Assembly: GCF_011305995.1 (NCBI RefSeq)
Contig: NZ_CP049910.1
Coordinates: 6,276,501-6,340,500, forward strand
Length of the DNA stretch: 64,000 nt
Direction: 5' to 3'
Source: Diaphorobacter sp. HDW4A
GTDB taxonomy: Bacteria; Pseudomonadota; Gammaproteobacteria; Burkholderiales; Burkholderiaceae_C
The position numbers and the translations under genes were made by a program. Of the stretch, positions 8,840 to 17,589 are shown in pieces. The number at the start of each line of letters is the position of its first letter. The stretch's first letter is position 1. Below the pieces are notes generated by a model that was not told where the DNA came from, made no database searches, and worked only from the letters and a program-made list of their open reading frames with translations.

Positions 8840-10027
8840 TTATTTGGAGAGCAATCGCATTGCCTCCTCAAGTCCTTTCAAGGACAGTGGGTACATGCGA
8901 TGGCCCATCAATTGTTGAATGATGCTGATGCTCTGGCGATATTCCCACACGCCCTGAGGCTCGGGATTGATCCAGGCGAATTTAGGGAAGGCGTGCGTAA
9001 GCCGCTGTAACCACTCGGCACCCGGTTCTTCGTTGTTGTATTCCACGCTGCCGCCGGGCTGCAGAACCTCGTAGGGGCTCATGGTCGCATCGCCAACGAA
9101 GATCAGTTTGTAGTCCTTGTTGTATTTGCGGATGATGTCCCAGGTAGGGTACTTTTCTGCGAAGCGCCTGCGGTTGTTCTTCCACATGAAGTCGTAGACG
9201 CAATTGTGGAAGTAATAGAACTCCAGATGCTTGAATTCGGTCTTCACGGCCGAAAAAAGTTCTTCCACGCGCTTGATGTGCTCGTCCATCGTGCCGCCCA
9301 CATCCATGAGCAGCAACACTTTCACGTTGTTGTGGCGCTCGGGGATCATCTTGATGTCGAGAAAGCCCGCGTTAGCGGCCGTGCTGTGGATGGTATCGGG
9401 CAGGTCGAGTTCCAGCTCGTTACCTTCACGCGCAAATTTGCGCAGGCGGCGCAGCGCCACCTTGATGTTGCGTGTGCCCAGTTCCTGCGTGTCGTCGTAG
9501 TCCTTGTAGGCGCGCTGCTCCCAGACCTTCACCGCGCTCTTGTTCTTGCCCGGCCCACCGATGCGGATGCCCTGCGGGTTGTAGCCACCGTGGCCAAAGG
9601 GGCTGGTGCCGTTGGTGCCGATCCACTTGTTGCCGCCCTCGTGGCGTTCCTTCTGTTCCTCAAGGCGTTTCTTGAGCGTCTCCATGAGCTCGTCCCAGCC
9701 CATTTTCTCGATGGCCGCCATCTGCTCGGGCGAGAGTTCGCGCTCAAGCGTCTTGCGCAGCCATTCGAGCGGCAGCTCCTTGGTCAGATCGGCGATCATC
9801 TCCACGCCCTTGAAGTAGGCGGAAAACGCGCGGTCGAACTTGTCGAAGTGCTTTTCATCCTTGACGAGAATCGTGCGCGAGAGGTGATAAAAATCGTTCA
9901 GCGCCCAGCCGTCCTCGGACTTGGGTCCGACGACACCGGCCTCCAACGCTTCGAGCAGCGTGAGGTATTCCTTGACCGATACGGGCAGCTTGCCCGCGCG
10001 CAGGGTGTAGAAGAAGTCGATCAACAT
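8840..10027 (-). CDS. VWA domain-containing CoxE-like protein
   Basis: A 395-residue protein starting LIDFFYTLRAGKLPVSVKEYL, the hallmark of the CoxE-like VWA family that works with MoxR ATPases. The C-terminal von Willebrand A domain (about residues 230-395) has the metal-site stretch LLLMDVGGTMDEH, so the MIDAS DxSxS is modified to DxGxT. Later conserved segments are FYYFHNCVYDFMWKNN and LIFVGDATMSPYEV. A MoxR ATPase is encoded upstream on the same strand. The pair probably acts as a chaperone that remodels or metallates a client, but the client is not identifiable here. Confidence 0.9.
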   Translation of the reverse strand: MLIDFFYTLRAGKLPVSVKEYLTLLEALEAGVVGPKSEDGWALNDFYHLSRTILVKDEKHFDKFDRAFSAYFKGVEMIADLTKELPLEWLRKTLERELSPEQMAAIEKMGWDELMETLKKRLEEQKERHEGGNKWIGTNGTSPFGHGGYNPQGIRIGGPGKNKSAVKVWEQRAYKDYDDTQELGTRNIKVALRRLRKFAREGNELELDLPDTIHSTAANAGFLDIKMIPERHNNVKVLLLMDVGGTMDEHIKRVEELFSAVKTEFKHLEFYYFHNCVYDFMWKNNRRRFAEKYPTWDIIRKYNKDYKLIFVGDATMSPYEVLQPGGSVEYNNEEPGAEWLQRLTHAFPKFAWINPEPQGVWEYRQSISIIQQLMGHRMYPLSLKGLEEAMRLLSK

Positions 10028-10176
10028 ACTGGCTTCTCTTGGTTCGAGCGTGGTGTGTGCTGCCGGTTACTCCGCCATGCGGAACGCCGCAGTCAGCATC
10101 AAGCTTTGTAGGACGGTAATTCGAAAAACGCCGATCCGGCGTAGGGCATTGCCGCAGATTGCTCTGCGGGTGGTGA

Positions 10177-10419
10177 TCAGCGTCCCTTGGTGGGGGCCGA
10201 GGCCGTGGCGCGCGAATTGCGCCAGCGGCGTGCCAGATTCAGGCCGACACCACCGCCCAGGCCCACCAGCGCAATCGCAAGAATGCTGCGCGTGTCGTAG
10301 CCTTGGGAGAAGATGTCCAATCCCATGACGTAACCGATGCTGAACCCGAGCAGGGCGCCGCCCAGAAAGCCCACGGCGTCGGTTGCACCTTCAGCGAAAA
10401 GACGTTTGACGTCGCTCAT
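10177..10419 (-). CDS. Small membrane protein between moxR and the VWA gene
   Basis: An 80-residue protein with two probable transmembrane helices (about residues 15-35 with a GG..LG..IGY pattern, and 45-62, LAIALVGLGGGVGLNLARR) and a basic C-terminus. It starts 13 bp after the moxR stop and is co-directional with the VWA gene, so it belongs to that unit. The glycine-zipper look of both helices suggests oligomerisation in the membrane. No family is recognised; a link to MoxR/VWA function is inference from position. Confidence 0.65.
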   Translation of the reverse strand: MSDVKRLFAEGATDAVGFLGGALLGFSIGYVMGLDIFSQGYDTRSILAIALVGLGGGVGLNLARRWRNSRATASAPTKGR

Positions 10420-10432
10420 GGTCGATCGGTCG

Positions 10433-11287
10433 TCAACGGTTGCGCTGGTTCATGAACACCAGCTTCTCGAACAGGCTCACGTCCTGCTCGTTCTTGAGCA
10501 GTGCGCCCACCAGTGGCGGCACGCTCACCTTGTTGTCGGCACTTTGCAGCGCTTCCATCGGAATCTCCTCGGCGACGAGCAGCTTGAGCCAGTCGATCAG
10601 CTCGCTGGTCGAGGGCTTCTTCTTGAGACCCGGCAGGTTACGGATGTCGTAGAAGGTTTTCATCGCCACCGTGAGCAGTTCGGCCTTGAGCGTGGGAAAG
10701 TGCACATGCACGATCTGGCGCATGGTGTCCGCGTCGGGGAACTTGATGTAGTGGAAGAAGCAGCGGCGCAGGAACGCGTCGGGCAGTTCCTTCTCGTTGT
10801 TCGAGGTGATGAACACCAGCGGACGGTGCTTGGCTTTGATCAGCTCGCGCGTTTCGTAGCAGTAGAACTCCATGCGGTCGAGTTCGCGCAGAAGGTCGTT
10901 TGGAAACTCGATATCCGCCTTGTCGATTTCATCGATCAGAAGCGCTACCGGTTCATCCGCCGTGAATGCCTGCCAGAGCACGCCTTGAACAATGTAATTG
11001 CGAATATCTTTGACGCGCTCGCTGCTTTCCGCGTCGCCCAATTGGCTGTCACGCAGACGGCTTACCGCGTCATATTCGTATAAACCCTGCTGGGCCTTGG
11101 TTGTGGATTTGATGTGCCATTGCAACAATGGCAGATTCAATTCGCTGGCGACTTCCTCGGCCAGCATGGTTTTGCCGGTACCGGGTTCGCCCTTGACGAG
11201 CAATGGCCTTTGCAGCGCCATCGCTGCATTCACAGCGAGTTTCAAATCCTGAGTGGCGACGTAATTCTGTGAACCTTGGAATTTCAT
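10433..11287 (-). CDS. MoxR-family AAA+ ATPase
   Basis: A 284-residue AAA+ protein with Walker A GEPGTGKT (residues 33-40), Walker B LLIDEID (about 112-118), sensor 1 FITSNNEKELPDAFLRRC and sensor 2 in the C-terminal lid. This is the MoxR subgroup, normally encoded beside VWA proteins. It is the first gene of the MoxR / small membrane protein / VWA set and begins 126 bp from the divergent cytochrome c4 gene. The role is ATP-driven conformational work on a client bound by the VWA partner. The client is unknown. Confidence 0.93.
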   Translation of the reverse strand: MKFQGSQNYVATQDLKLAVNAAMALQRPLLVKGEPGTGKTMLAEEVASELNLPLLQWHIKSTTKAQQGLYEYDAVSRLRDSQLGDAESSERVKDIRNYIVQGVLWQAFTADEPVALLIDEIDKADIEFPNDLLRELDRMEFYCYETRELIKAKHRPLVFITSNNEKELPDAFLRRCFFHYIKFPDADTMRQIVHVHFPTLKAELLTVAMKTFYDIRNLPGLKKKPSTSELIDWLKLLVAEEIPMEALQSADNKVSVPPLVGALLKNEQDVSLFEKLVFMNQRNR

Positions 11288-11322
11288 GGGCCGTAATTGA
11301 GGGAAATCGTTGATGAATATGC

Positions 11323-11343
11323 TTGACAGGGGCTGGCTATAAT
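11323..11343 (+). promoter_or_regulatory. Candidate promoter of the cytochrome c4 gene
   Basis: A perfect TATAAT (11338-11343) lies about 70 bp upstream of the cytochrome c4 ATG. A perfect TTGACA lies only 9 bp before it, too close to act as its -35, so the -35 is either weak or used by another start. The -10 is the convincing part. Confidence 0.4.
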
Positions 11344-11413
11344 CGCAAAACCCTTAGGTAGAGCGCCTACAAGAGGCTGGGACAACTCACTCAACATAGA
11401 TTGTGCGCGGAAA

Positions 11414-12073
11414 ATGAAAAGAACGTTTACCACGATATTCGGCTTGGTTGTCGCGTGCGCGACGGGCCTTGTTCAAGCCCAGGAGATCAAGGGAGATGCG
11501 AAAGCCGGTGAAGGCAAGATTGCCATGTGCATCGGCTGCCATGGCATCGTTGGCTATCAAGCCACTTTTCCCGAGGTGTACCGCGTGCCGATGATCTCGG
11601 GCCAGAGCGCGAAGTACATCGTCAACGCGCTGACCGAATACAAGAAGGGCGAGCGCAAGCACCCGACCATGCGCGGCATCGCCGACTCGCTCTCCGAGCA
11701 GGACATGGCCGACGTGGCTGCGTTCTACTCGACCCACACCAAGGACCCGCAACCCGTGCCGGCCAAGGCCCGCGAGCCGAGCGCGCAGGTGGCGCAACTG
11801 CTGCAGAAGGGGGCCTGCGTGTCCTGCCATGGCGACAACTTCTCCAAGGCCGTTGACCCTTCCTACCCCAAGCTGGCTGGGCAACACAAGGACTACCTGT
11901 ACTCCGCGCTGCGTTCGTACAAGGCCGAGGCCAACCCGCTCGGCGGCCGCACCAACGCCATCATGGCGGGCATGGCCAAGCAGTTCACGAATGCCGAGCT
12001 CAAGGAGCTGGCGGGCTACATCAGCTCGCTGCCAAGCGAACTCCAGACGGTGCCCGAGTCGCGCTTTCGCTGA
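11414..12073 (+). CDS. Diheme cytochrome c4-type protein
   Basis: A 219-residue periplasmic protein with an N-terminal Sec signal (MKRTFTTIFGLVVACATGLVQA) and two c-type heme sites, CIGCH near residue 39 and CVSCH near residue 136. Two similar domains with candidate distal methionines (PTMRGIA, AGMAKQF) fit cytochrome c4, a soluble electron carrier that feeds terminal oxidases. It is monocistronic: a strong terminator follows directly. It lies divergent from moxR. It could donate electrons to the aa3 oxidase encoded 30 kb away, which is inference. Confidence 0.92.
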   Translation: MKRTFTTIFGLVVACATGLVQAQEIKGDAKAGEGKIAMCIGCHGIVGYQATFPEVYRVPMISGQSAKYIVNALTEYKKGERKHPTMRGIADSLSEQDMADVAAFYSTHTKDPQPVPAKAREPSAQVAQLLQKGACVSCHGDNFSKAVDPSYPKLAGQHKDYLYSALRSYKAEANPLGGRTNAIMAGMAKQFTNAELKELAGYISSLPSELQTVPESRFR

Positions 12074-12092
12074 CCCTCCAAACGCTCGCATG

Positions 12093-12133
12093 AAGGCCTG
12101 CGGTTCCTGTGGAATCGCAGGCCTTCTGTTTTT
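12093..12133 (+). terminator. Rho-independent terminator after cytochrome c4
   Basis: Perfect 10-bp stem AAGGCCTGCG / CGCAGGCCTT with a 13-base loop, followed by CTGTTTTT. It begins 20 bp after the stop codon. Confidence 0.9.
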
Positions 12134-12667
12134 GAGCAGTGCGTGCAGTAGTTTCATTCTGGCAAGCTTTGGTGCGGTATCCATGCGCATTGCAGCCCGA
12201 TTGCGCGCGTGTGCCTAGAATCGGCCGCATGATTCGCCCTCTCTCTCATCCCACGACCTCCGCGCCGCAGCCTCAGTGGCCTGCGATCCGCCGGATGCGC
12301 GTGCGCGAATCGCAAAGGATGGGTGTTCTGAGACCAGCAGCACTGGCTTCGGATTTCTGAGTCCGACGGTTTCTGACGCTTTCGTTTTGCCCGACCGCCG
12401 GGCCTCATTCCCCTGTTCATCTTTCATCGGTTGCTGTTTTGTGACCGGCTGGGGTGCGTCTTTACGTGTGTCAAGAAACACACATACAGGGTTGCCCCTC
12501 ATTCAACTCCGGGCGCCGGAGGTGAACAGTCGTATTCAATGATGACGCGGAATCTATAGGTGAGATGACTATCTCCCTTGTGGTACGGACAGTCTTCATG
12601 GACTTGCCTGAGAAATGCGTCAATTGGCATCGACAAGGCAGGCCGATTTCCTGAAGGAGGGACGAGT
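12134..12667. other. Intergenic region without a supported gene
   Basis: About 530 bp between the terminator and the universal stress gene. Short open frames on the minus strand have no ribosome binding site and no family-like composition. A small hairpin (GTGTG/CACAC) lies near 12468. The last bases hold the AAGGAGG ribosome binding site of the downstream gene. The promoter of that gene presumably lies here but no clear -35/-10 pair was found. Confidence 0.5.
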
Positions 12668-13600
12668 ATGCGTATCCAGACCATTGCTGCATTGACCGAT
12701 TTTTCGACCCAGGCCGAACAGGCGTTGGACCGGGCCGCGTTGCTGGCGGCTGAACACCAGGCGGTGCTGTGGCTCGTCTATGCGGCAGACGAGCAGGACC
12801 CGCGCTTCGTGAGCCCGCAGGCGCGGCTTGAGCAGCGTGCCCGTCAGCTGGCGCGTCGCCATGGGATCGACGTGATCGCGCGCGAGTTTGACGGCTACCA
12901 CGGCATCGCCGAGCGTGCGATGGCCGTGGCTAGCGGCGCTGATTTGCTGGTGCTGGACCGGCGCGACGAGCGCCAATGGAACAAACCCTGGCGCGGCGCC
13001 GCGCTCGCGCACTGCCTGCGCCACAGCCCGTGCCCGGTGCTCATCGTGCAACAGGCTCCCACCCATATCGAAGAGTTGGCCAGTGCCGCCAGTGGTGCGT
13101 ACTCGCGCATGCTCGTGGCCGTAGACGGCACGCAGCGCGCACGTGATGTACTGCATTTCGCGGCCGGCCTGCAGCGCAGCACGGCGGTTGATCTGTTTCA
13201 GCCGCGCGATGCCGGCACATCCGGTGTCGAGGAAGAGCAGGAGTTCGAAGTGCTCGAGCAGTTGCGCGACGAGCTCAAGCGCGAGACGGCGGAGCAGCGC
13301 CGCCTGCGCATCAAGGATGCTGACGACGCCCGCCGCAACCGCGTGGACAGCCAGAACGGCACGCGCGATGTGACGCGCCAGATCATGGTGCAGCAGCAGC
13401 GCTCGGGCGCCGACCTGATCGTGATCGGCGCCACACGCAACCACTGGATCGACAACTGGGCCCTGAGCACGCGCGCGACGCGTTTGTCGACGATGGTGTC
13501 ATGCGACATGCTAGTCTGTGGCCAACTGCCACAGGAGCGCGAACGCCCGCGTCCCATCGAGCTCGGCGGCCGCAAAGGTTGGTTGCAGCTCCGCTTTTGA
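12668..13600 (+). CDS. Tandem-domain universal stress protein (UspA family)
   Basis: 310 residues forming two Usp domains. The first (about 1-140) opens RIQTIAALTDFSTQAEQALDRAA and ends HCLRHSPCPVLIVQQ; the second (about 150-295) opens RMLVAVDGTQRARDVL and ends with the degenerate GADLIVIGATRNHW and SCDMLVC. The start is set by a strong AAGGAGG 8 bp upstream of 12668. The glycine-rich ATP-binding tail (G-x2-G-x9-G) is not intact in the second domain, so nucleotide binding there is doubtful. Cytoplasmic stress protein; no partner is evident. It ends 4 bp from the convergent DUF1841 gene. Confidence 0.87.
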   Translation: MRIQTIAALTDFSTQAEQALDRAALLAAEHQAVLWLVYAADEQDPRFVSPQARLEQRARQLARRHGIDVIAREFDGYHGIAERAMAVASGADLLVLDRRDERQWNKPWRGAALAHCLRHSPCPVLIVQQAPTHIEELASAASGAYSRMLVAVDGTQRARDVLHFAAGLQRSTAVDLFQPRDAGTSGVEEEQEFEVLEQLRDELKRETAEQRRLRIKDADDARRNRVDSQNGTRDVTRQIMVQQQRSGADLIVIGATRNHWIDNWALSTRATRLSTMVSCDMLVCGQLPQERERPRPIELGGRKGWLQLRF

Positions 13601-13604
13601 ACCG

Positions 13605-14039
13605 TCAGTCTTTGGTTGCGCGGCGCTGAACCGCCGCCACATAGGCCTCGCCGTCTGGAGGACGGCCCGAGCGCTGGCTTTCCCACAGCATGGTGCCGAG
13701 GCATTCCATCGCGGCGTGGTGTGCGTCGTGCAGTGAATCAAGGCGCTTGGACAGCAGCTCCACCGCCTGGCGGATGCCGCGTGGCTGGTCGATGCTGCAT
13801 TGCTCGCTGATCGACAGGTGCATCGACAGATGCAGAAACGGATTCGTGCGATCCGGCGTTTCGTCGTAGTTGCGCTTCACGGCCGCTTCGGCATCCAGCA
13901 GCTCTTCACGGTATTCAGGGTGCTCGTCGATCCACAGAGCAGCCAGCGTTTCGATGGCTTCCATGGGCTGATTCGCTTGTTGCTTGGCATATGCACCACA
14001 GAAAAAGCGGCGCACATCGGCTTGGGACGGGTTGAACAT
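13605..14039 (-). CDS. DUF1841 family protein
   Basis: A 144-residue soluble protein with the DUF1841 pattern: FNPSQADVRRFFCGAYAK at the start, HPEYR in the middle, and NPFLHLSMHLSISEQ with the histidine-rich helix DSLHDAHHAAMECLGTMLWE. The several conserved histidines could bind a metal, which is speculation. The family is common in beta- and gamma-proteobacteria and has no known function. Confidence 0.88.
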   Translation of the reverse strand: MFNPSQADVRRFFCGAYAKQQANQPMEAIETLAALWIDEHPEYREELLDAEAAVKRNYDETPDRTNPFLHLSMHLSISEQCSIDQPRGIRQAVELLSKRLDSLHDAHHAAMECLGTMLWESQRSGRPPDGEAYVAAVQRRATKD

Positions 14040-14095
14040 GATGGCGGGCAGGGTAGCACGAGAGGCAAGGGCCTTGCCGGTGTGTGGAGCTTTGG

Positions 14096-14196
14096 TTTAG
14101 AGCGTGGTTACGATCTCTACGCGGTCTTGCAGGCGCGGCCTCTGGGGGGCAGCAGCGTTGCAAATGCTCGCGCTGAGATCGTAAACACACTCTTAG
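14096..14196. repeat. Inverted-repeat element after the LysR gene
   Basis: Imperfect 21-22-bp arms at 14096-14117 (core GTTACGATCTC) and 14175-14196 (core GAGATCGTAAAC) enclose about 57 bp. The right arm contains the LysR stop codon. The layout resembles a MITE-like remnant or a read-through hairpin. No transposase gene is present. Confidence 0.5.
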
Positions 14197-15107
14197 CGCC
14201 GCTGCAGCAGAGGATCCGCAGCGAACAGTTCCACCACCCAGTCCACGAAAGCGCGCACCTTGGCGCTCAGATGCGAGTTGGGCGGATAGACCACGTACAC
14301 CGGCAGCAGCGGCTGGGACCATTCTGGAAGTATCTGAACCAGCTCCCCGCTCTCGAGCAGACCGCGCGCCTGAAAGGTGGTGATTTGTCCCACGCCCTGG
14401 CCCGCTAGCAGCGCGCTGGTGTAGGCGTTGGATTCATTGACGGCCAGCGACGACGGGCCCGTGATCTCGATGATCTCGCCGTCGCGGTGGAAGTCGAGCG
14501 GATAGCGGCGTACCGCAATCGGCGAGAAATAGATCAGATTGTTGTGGCCGCTTTCGAGGTCGCGGGGGTGCTGCGGCGTGCCGTGGCGAGCAAGGTAGGC
14601 GGGTGATGCCAGGGTGATGAAATCCAGATTGCCGACGCGCCGCGCAACCAGCGACTGGTCGGTGAGCTCGCCGCCGCGGATCACGCAATCGACGTTGTCG
14701 CCGATGAGGTCCACTGGGCGGTCGCTCACACCGAGGTCGATCTGGATGTCGGGAAAGCGCTCCTGGAACTTCGTCAGATGCGGAATGATGAGCAGCCGCG
14801 CAATCGAGGTGCCCACGTCCACGCGCAGCTTGCCGCGCGGCGCGGAGCGCACCTGGCTCATGCTGGCTTCCAGCTCGTCGAAATCGGCCAGCACGCGCAC
14901 GGCACGGTCGTAGTAGGCCGCGCCGTCCGTGGTCACGGTCACGCGGCGGGTGGTGCGGTTGAGCAGTTTGACCTTGAGTCGGTCCTCGAGCCCCTGCACA
15001 TGCTTGGTGACGGTGGCCTTGGGCAGCTGCAGCGTGTCGGCGGCGAGTGTGAACGTGCCCGCTTCCACCACGCGCGCGAAGATGCGCATTGCCTGTATCT
15101 GATCCAT
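14193..15107 (-). CDS. LysR-family regulator, divergent from the RND efflux operon
   Basis: 304 residues with the N-terminal winged helix (MDQIQAMRIFARVVEAGTF, KATVTKHVQGLEDRL, LLNRTTRRVTVTTDG) and a periplasmic-binding-protein-like effector domain (about 90-295). It belongs to the AaeR/DmlR-like group of LysR proteins. The start at 15107 matches the usual family N-terminus; an upstream ATG at 15170 would add an atypical 21-residue extension. It diverges from the hydrolase-RND operon with about 140 bp between starts, so control of efflux expression is likely but unproven. The inducer is unknown. Confidence 0.9.
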   Translation of the reverse strand: MDQIQAMRIFARVVEAGTFTLAADTLQLPKATVTKHVQGLEDRLKVKLLNRTTRRVTVTTDGAAYYDRAVRVLADFDELEASMSQVRSAPRGKLRVDVGTSIARLLIIPHLTKFQERFPDIQIDLGVSDRPVDLIGDNVDCVIRGGELTDQSLVARRVGNLDFITLASPAYLARHGTPQHPRDLESGHNNLIYFSPIAVRRYPLDFHRDGEIIEITGPSSLAVNESNAYTSALLAGQGVGQITTFQARGLLESGELVQILPEWSQPLLPVYVVYPPNSHLSAKVRAFVDWVVELFAADPLLQRR

Positions 15108-15248
15108 GGGCTGGATTCTCACACGCGTTGTGCACTTCGATTGTTCGGCTTTTGGAAACAGTGCGGCCACGGATTGGGGATTGATGGGTAGGATCTCAGG
15201 TCATACAGTTCAACCTGCCCAAAGCACTCCAGTCGAGTGAGGCACACC

Positions 15249-16100
15249 ATGTCAACCAGCAAGCCAGCATCCAGCATCACACCGCCAGCGAATTTCACCG
15301 ATACCGTCGTTCCGATGGCGTCGGGCGAAGGCGTGACCGTGCGCGTCTATGGCGACAAGCCAGCGGCGGGCACGAGCATTCCGCTCGTGCTGCATTTTCA
15401 CGGTGGTGCTTTTGTCGATGGTGATCTGGACAGCGGCTGCACCGTTGCCGGTCTGTTGCAGGCCGTGGGTGCGCGTGTGCTATCGGTCGCTTATCCGCTC
15501 GCTACCGAGCACCCGTTTCCGCGTCCATTGGAGATCGGATACGAGGTGCTGCAGTGGGGCTTCAAGCACCGTACCAAGCTGGCGGGCAAGGGCGCGCCGC
15601 TGTATGTGGCAGGCGAGGAGGCGGGCGGCAATCTGGCGGCCGGTGTGTGCCTCATGGCACGTGATCAACACCATCCGCCGCTGGCCGGTCAGATTCTCAT
15701 TTCGCCCATGCTCAACCCATGCGCGGGCACGGCGTCGCTGCGCGCCGTGACGGGCGAGGCCACGGATTGCAAGTGGGCGCAGGGCTGGCACAAGTATCTG
15801 GGTTGCACCTACGAAGCGGTGCATCCCTATGCAGTGCCGGCGATGGCCCAGCGGCTTGTGGGTTTGCCGCCCACGTTGGTTCTGGTGGGAGAGGGCGACC
15901 CGATGCGCGACGAAGCGCTGGCCTATGCGGCGCGATTAAAGGGCGCCGGGCTCATGGTGCAGCAGCACGCGTTCGACGACGCAAGGCAGTGGCCCGATGC
16001 ACTGCTTGCTCCCGCTCCCGAGGCCTGCCCCTGCGCTTTGCAGGTGCAGGAACAACTGCAGCTTTTTTTCGAGGCTTCACGATGTCACACAACCTCCTGA
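15249..16100 (+). CDS. Alpha/beta-hydrolase fold protein lacking the nucleophile serine
   Basis: 283 residues of the hormone-sensitive-lipase-like (alpha/beta-hydrolase-3) group. The oxyanion-hole motif HFHGGAF is present (residues 49-55), but the nucleophile elbow, normally GDSAGG, reads GEEAGG (residues 122-127), so glutamate replaces the serine. The acid residue region VGEGDPMRDE is kept; the usual C-terminal HGF histidine is not clearly present (QQHAFDDARQWPD). This predicts loss of esterase activity, or a changed chemistry. It is the first gene of the efflux operon, 210 bp before the adaptor gene, so it may bind the same compounds the pump exports. Confidence 0.8.
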   Translation: MSTSKPASSITPPANFTDTVVPMASGEGVTVRVYGDKPAAGTSIPLVLHFHGGAFVDGDLDSGCTVAGLLQAVGARVLSVAYPLATEHPFPRPLEIGYEVLQWGFKHRTKLAGKGAPLYVAGEEAGGNLAAGVCLMARDQHHPPLAGQILISPMLNPCAGTASLRAVTGEATDCKWAQGWHKYLGCTYEAVHPYAVPAMAQRLVGLPPTLVLVGEGDPMRDEALAYAARLKGAGLMVQQHAFDDARQWPDALLAPAPEACPCALQVQEQLQLFFEASRCHTTS

Positions 16101-16310
16101 TTTCATCGACCGATTGAATCGACGCTGTCATGCGCGGCCGTTCCATGTGGTGAGGAACGGTGCTGGACGCATGGCACGCTGAGCCGACTCACCACGACAA
16201 CCAAACCTGAAAACCATTGCCCGTGCGGGGCAAGGATCGACTGTCGGCTCTTGCCAGCCGCAGGGGATTTCTGTTGCCGCGCGAACCACCATTTTTCCGA
16301 GGAATACATC

Positions 16311-17561
16311 ATGAACAATCCACACAACCCCGTCGCCCGGGCTTCTTCGCAACGTCGCTGGTGGACCGTGATTGGCGCCGCTGCAGCCATTGCGGCTGCG
16401 GGCGGCACGGTCTTCGGACTGCAGAGCTCGCATGCGAATGCGCCCGCCGAAAGCACTGCACCGGCACCCGCTGTGCCGGTGTCAGTGGCCGAGGTGCTGC
16501 AGAAGGACGTGAGCCTGTGGGACGAGTTCTCAGGCCGGCTCGAAGCCGTGCAGCGCGTCGATGTGCGCCCACGCGTGGCCGGGGCGCTGCAGTCCGTGCA
16601 CTTCAAGGAAGGCGCGTTGGTGAAGGCTGGCGATTTGCTGTTTACCGTGGACCCTGCGCCTTTCTCCGTGGAAGTGGATCGCGCGCAGGCACAGGTCGTC
16701 GCCGCAAGAGCGCGCACCAGCTACGCGCAGAGCGAGGCCGAGCGCGCCGCACGGCTCTGGGACGAGCGCGCGATTGCGCAGAAGGAACTTGATGAGCGCA
16801 TCAACGCGCAGCGCGAAGCCGACGCGAATCTGCAGGCCGCACAGGCCGCGCTGCAGACCGCCAAGCTCAACCTCGGCTATACCCAGGTGCGTGCGTCGGT
16901 CGCGGGCAAGGTGGGGCGTATCGATGTCACCGTCGGCAATCTGGTGAGCGCAGGGGCTGGCGCTCCGGTGCTGACCACGCTGGTCTCGGTGAATCCGATG
17001 TACGCGAGCTTCGATGCCGACGAGCAGATCGTCACCAACGCGTTGCAAGGCCTTGCGAGTGGCAAGAGCGCCCGGGCACTGATCGAGAGCATTCCCGTGC
17101 AGATGGGCGTGGGCACCAGCGGCGCCACGCCGTACACCGGCCATCTGCAGCTCATCGACAACCAGGTCGATGCGAAGAGCGGAACGGTGCGCGTGCGCGC
17201 GGTGTTCGACAACGTCGATGGAGCGCTCATGGCGGGTCAGTTTGCGCGCATCCGCATGGGGCAGCCGCGCAGCCAGCAGGCGCTGCTCATCAACGAGCGA
17301 GCGGTGGGCACAGATCAGAGCAAAAAGTACGTGCTGGTGGTTGGCGAAGGCGACAAGGTCGAGTACCGCGAGGTGCAGCTCGGCGCGCCCGTCGACGGCC
17401 TGCGCATGGTCACGGACGGGCTGAAGGCGGGTGAGCGCATCGTCGTCAATGGCCTGCAGCGCGTGCGTCCGGGCGTGGTAGTCGCGCCGCAGGCGGTGCC
17501 GATGCAGGCGAAATCCGAACTCGCAGGTAGCGAGCCAACGGTGAAGAAGCCGATCGCCTGA
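16311..17561 (+). CDS. RND efflux periplasmic adaptor (MexE/AcrA-like)
   Basis: 416 residues with an N-terminal membrane anchor (about residues 19-42), a lipoyl/barrel-sandwich region, a coiled-coil hairpin (VEVDRAQAQVVAARARTSY through QAAQAALQTAKLNLGY) and the conserved VRASVAGKVGRIDVTVGNLV. This is the membrane-fusion protein linking the inner-membrane pump to the outer-membrane channel. The start at 16311 gives the expected signal; longer starts do not. It is followed 28 bp later by the pump gene. The closest named relatives are MexE-type adaptors that export chloramphenicol-like and quinolone compounds; substrates here are unknown. Confidence 0.93.
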   Translation: MNNPHNPVARASSQRRWWTVIGAAAAIAAAGGTVFGLQSSHANAPAESTAPAPAVPVSVAEVLQKDVSLWDEFSGRLEAVQRVDVRPRVAGALQSVHFKEGALVKAGDLLFTVDPAPFSVEVDRAQAQVVAARARTSYAQSEAERAARLWDERAIAQKELDERINAQREADANLQAAQAALQTAKLNLGYTQVRASVAGKVGRIDVTVGNLVSAGAGAPVLTTLVSVNPMYASFDADEQIVTNALQGLASGKSARALIESIPVQMGVGTSGATPYTGHLQLIDNQVDAKSGTVRVRAVFDNVDGALMAGQFARIRMGQPRSQQALLINERAVGTDQSKKYVLVVGEGDKVEYREVQLGAPVDGLRMVTDGLKAGERIVVNGLQRVRPGVVVAPQAVPMQAKSELAGSEPTVKKPIA

Positions 17562-17589
17562 GCAACCCATCCAACAAGAAGAACAGACT

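Noticed and set aside
11323..11343. Canonical sigma-70 promoter with perfect -35 and -10
   Set aside because: The perfect TTGACA is only 9 bp from TATAAT, so both cannot serve one polymerase. Only the -10 is kept, with low confidence.
12154..12502. Short minus-strand frames in the gap before the universal stress gene
   Set aside because: No ribosome binding site, no hydrophobic or folded-protein pattern, overlapping frames of equal quality.
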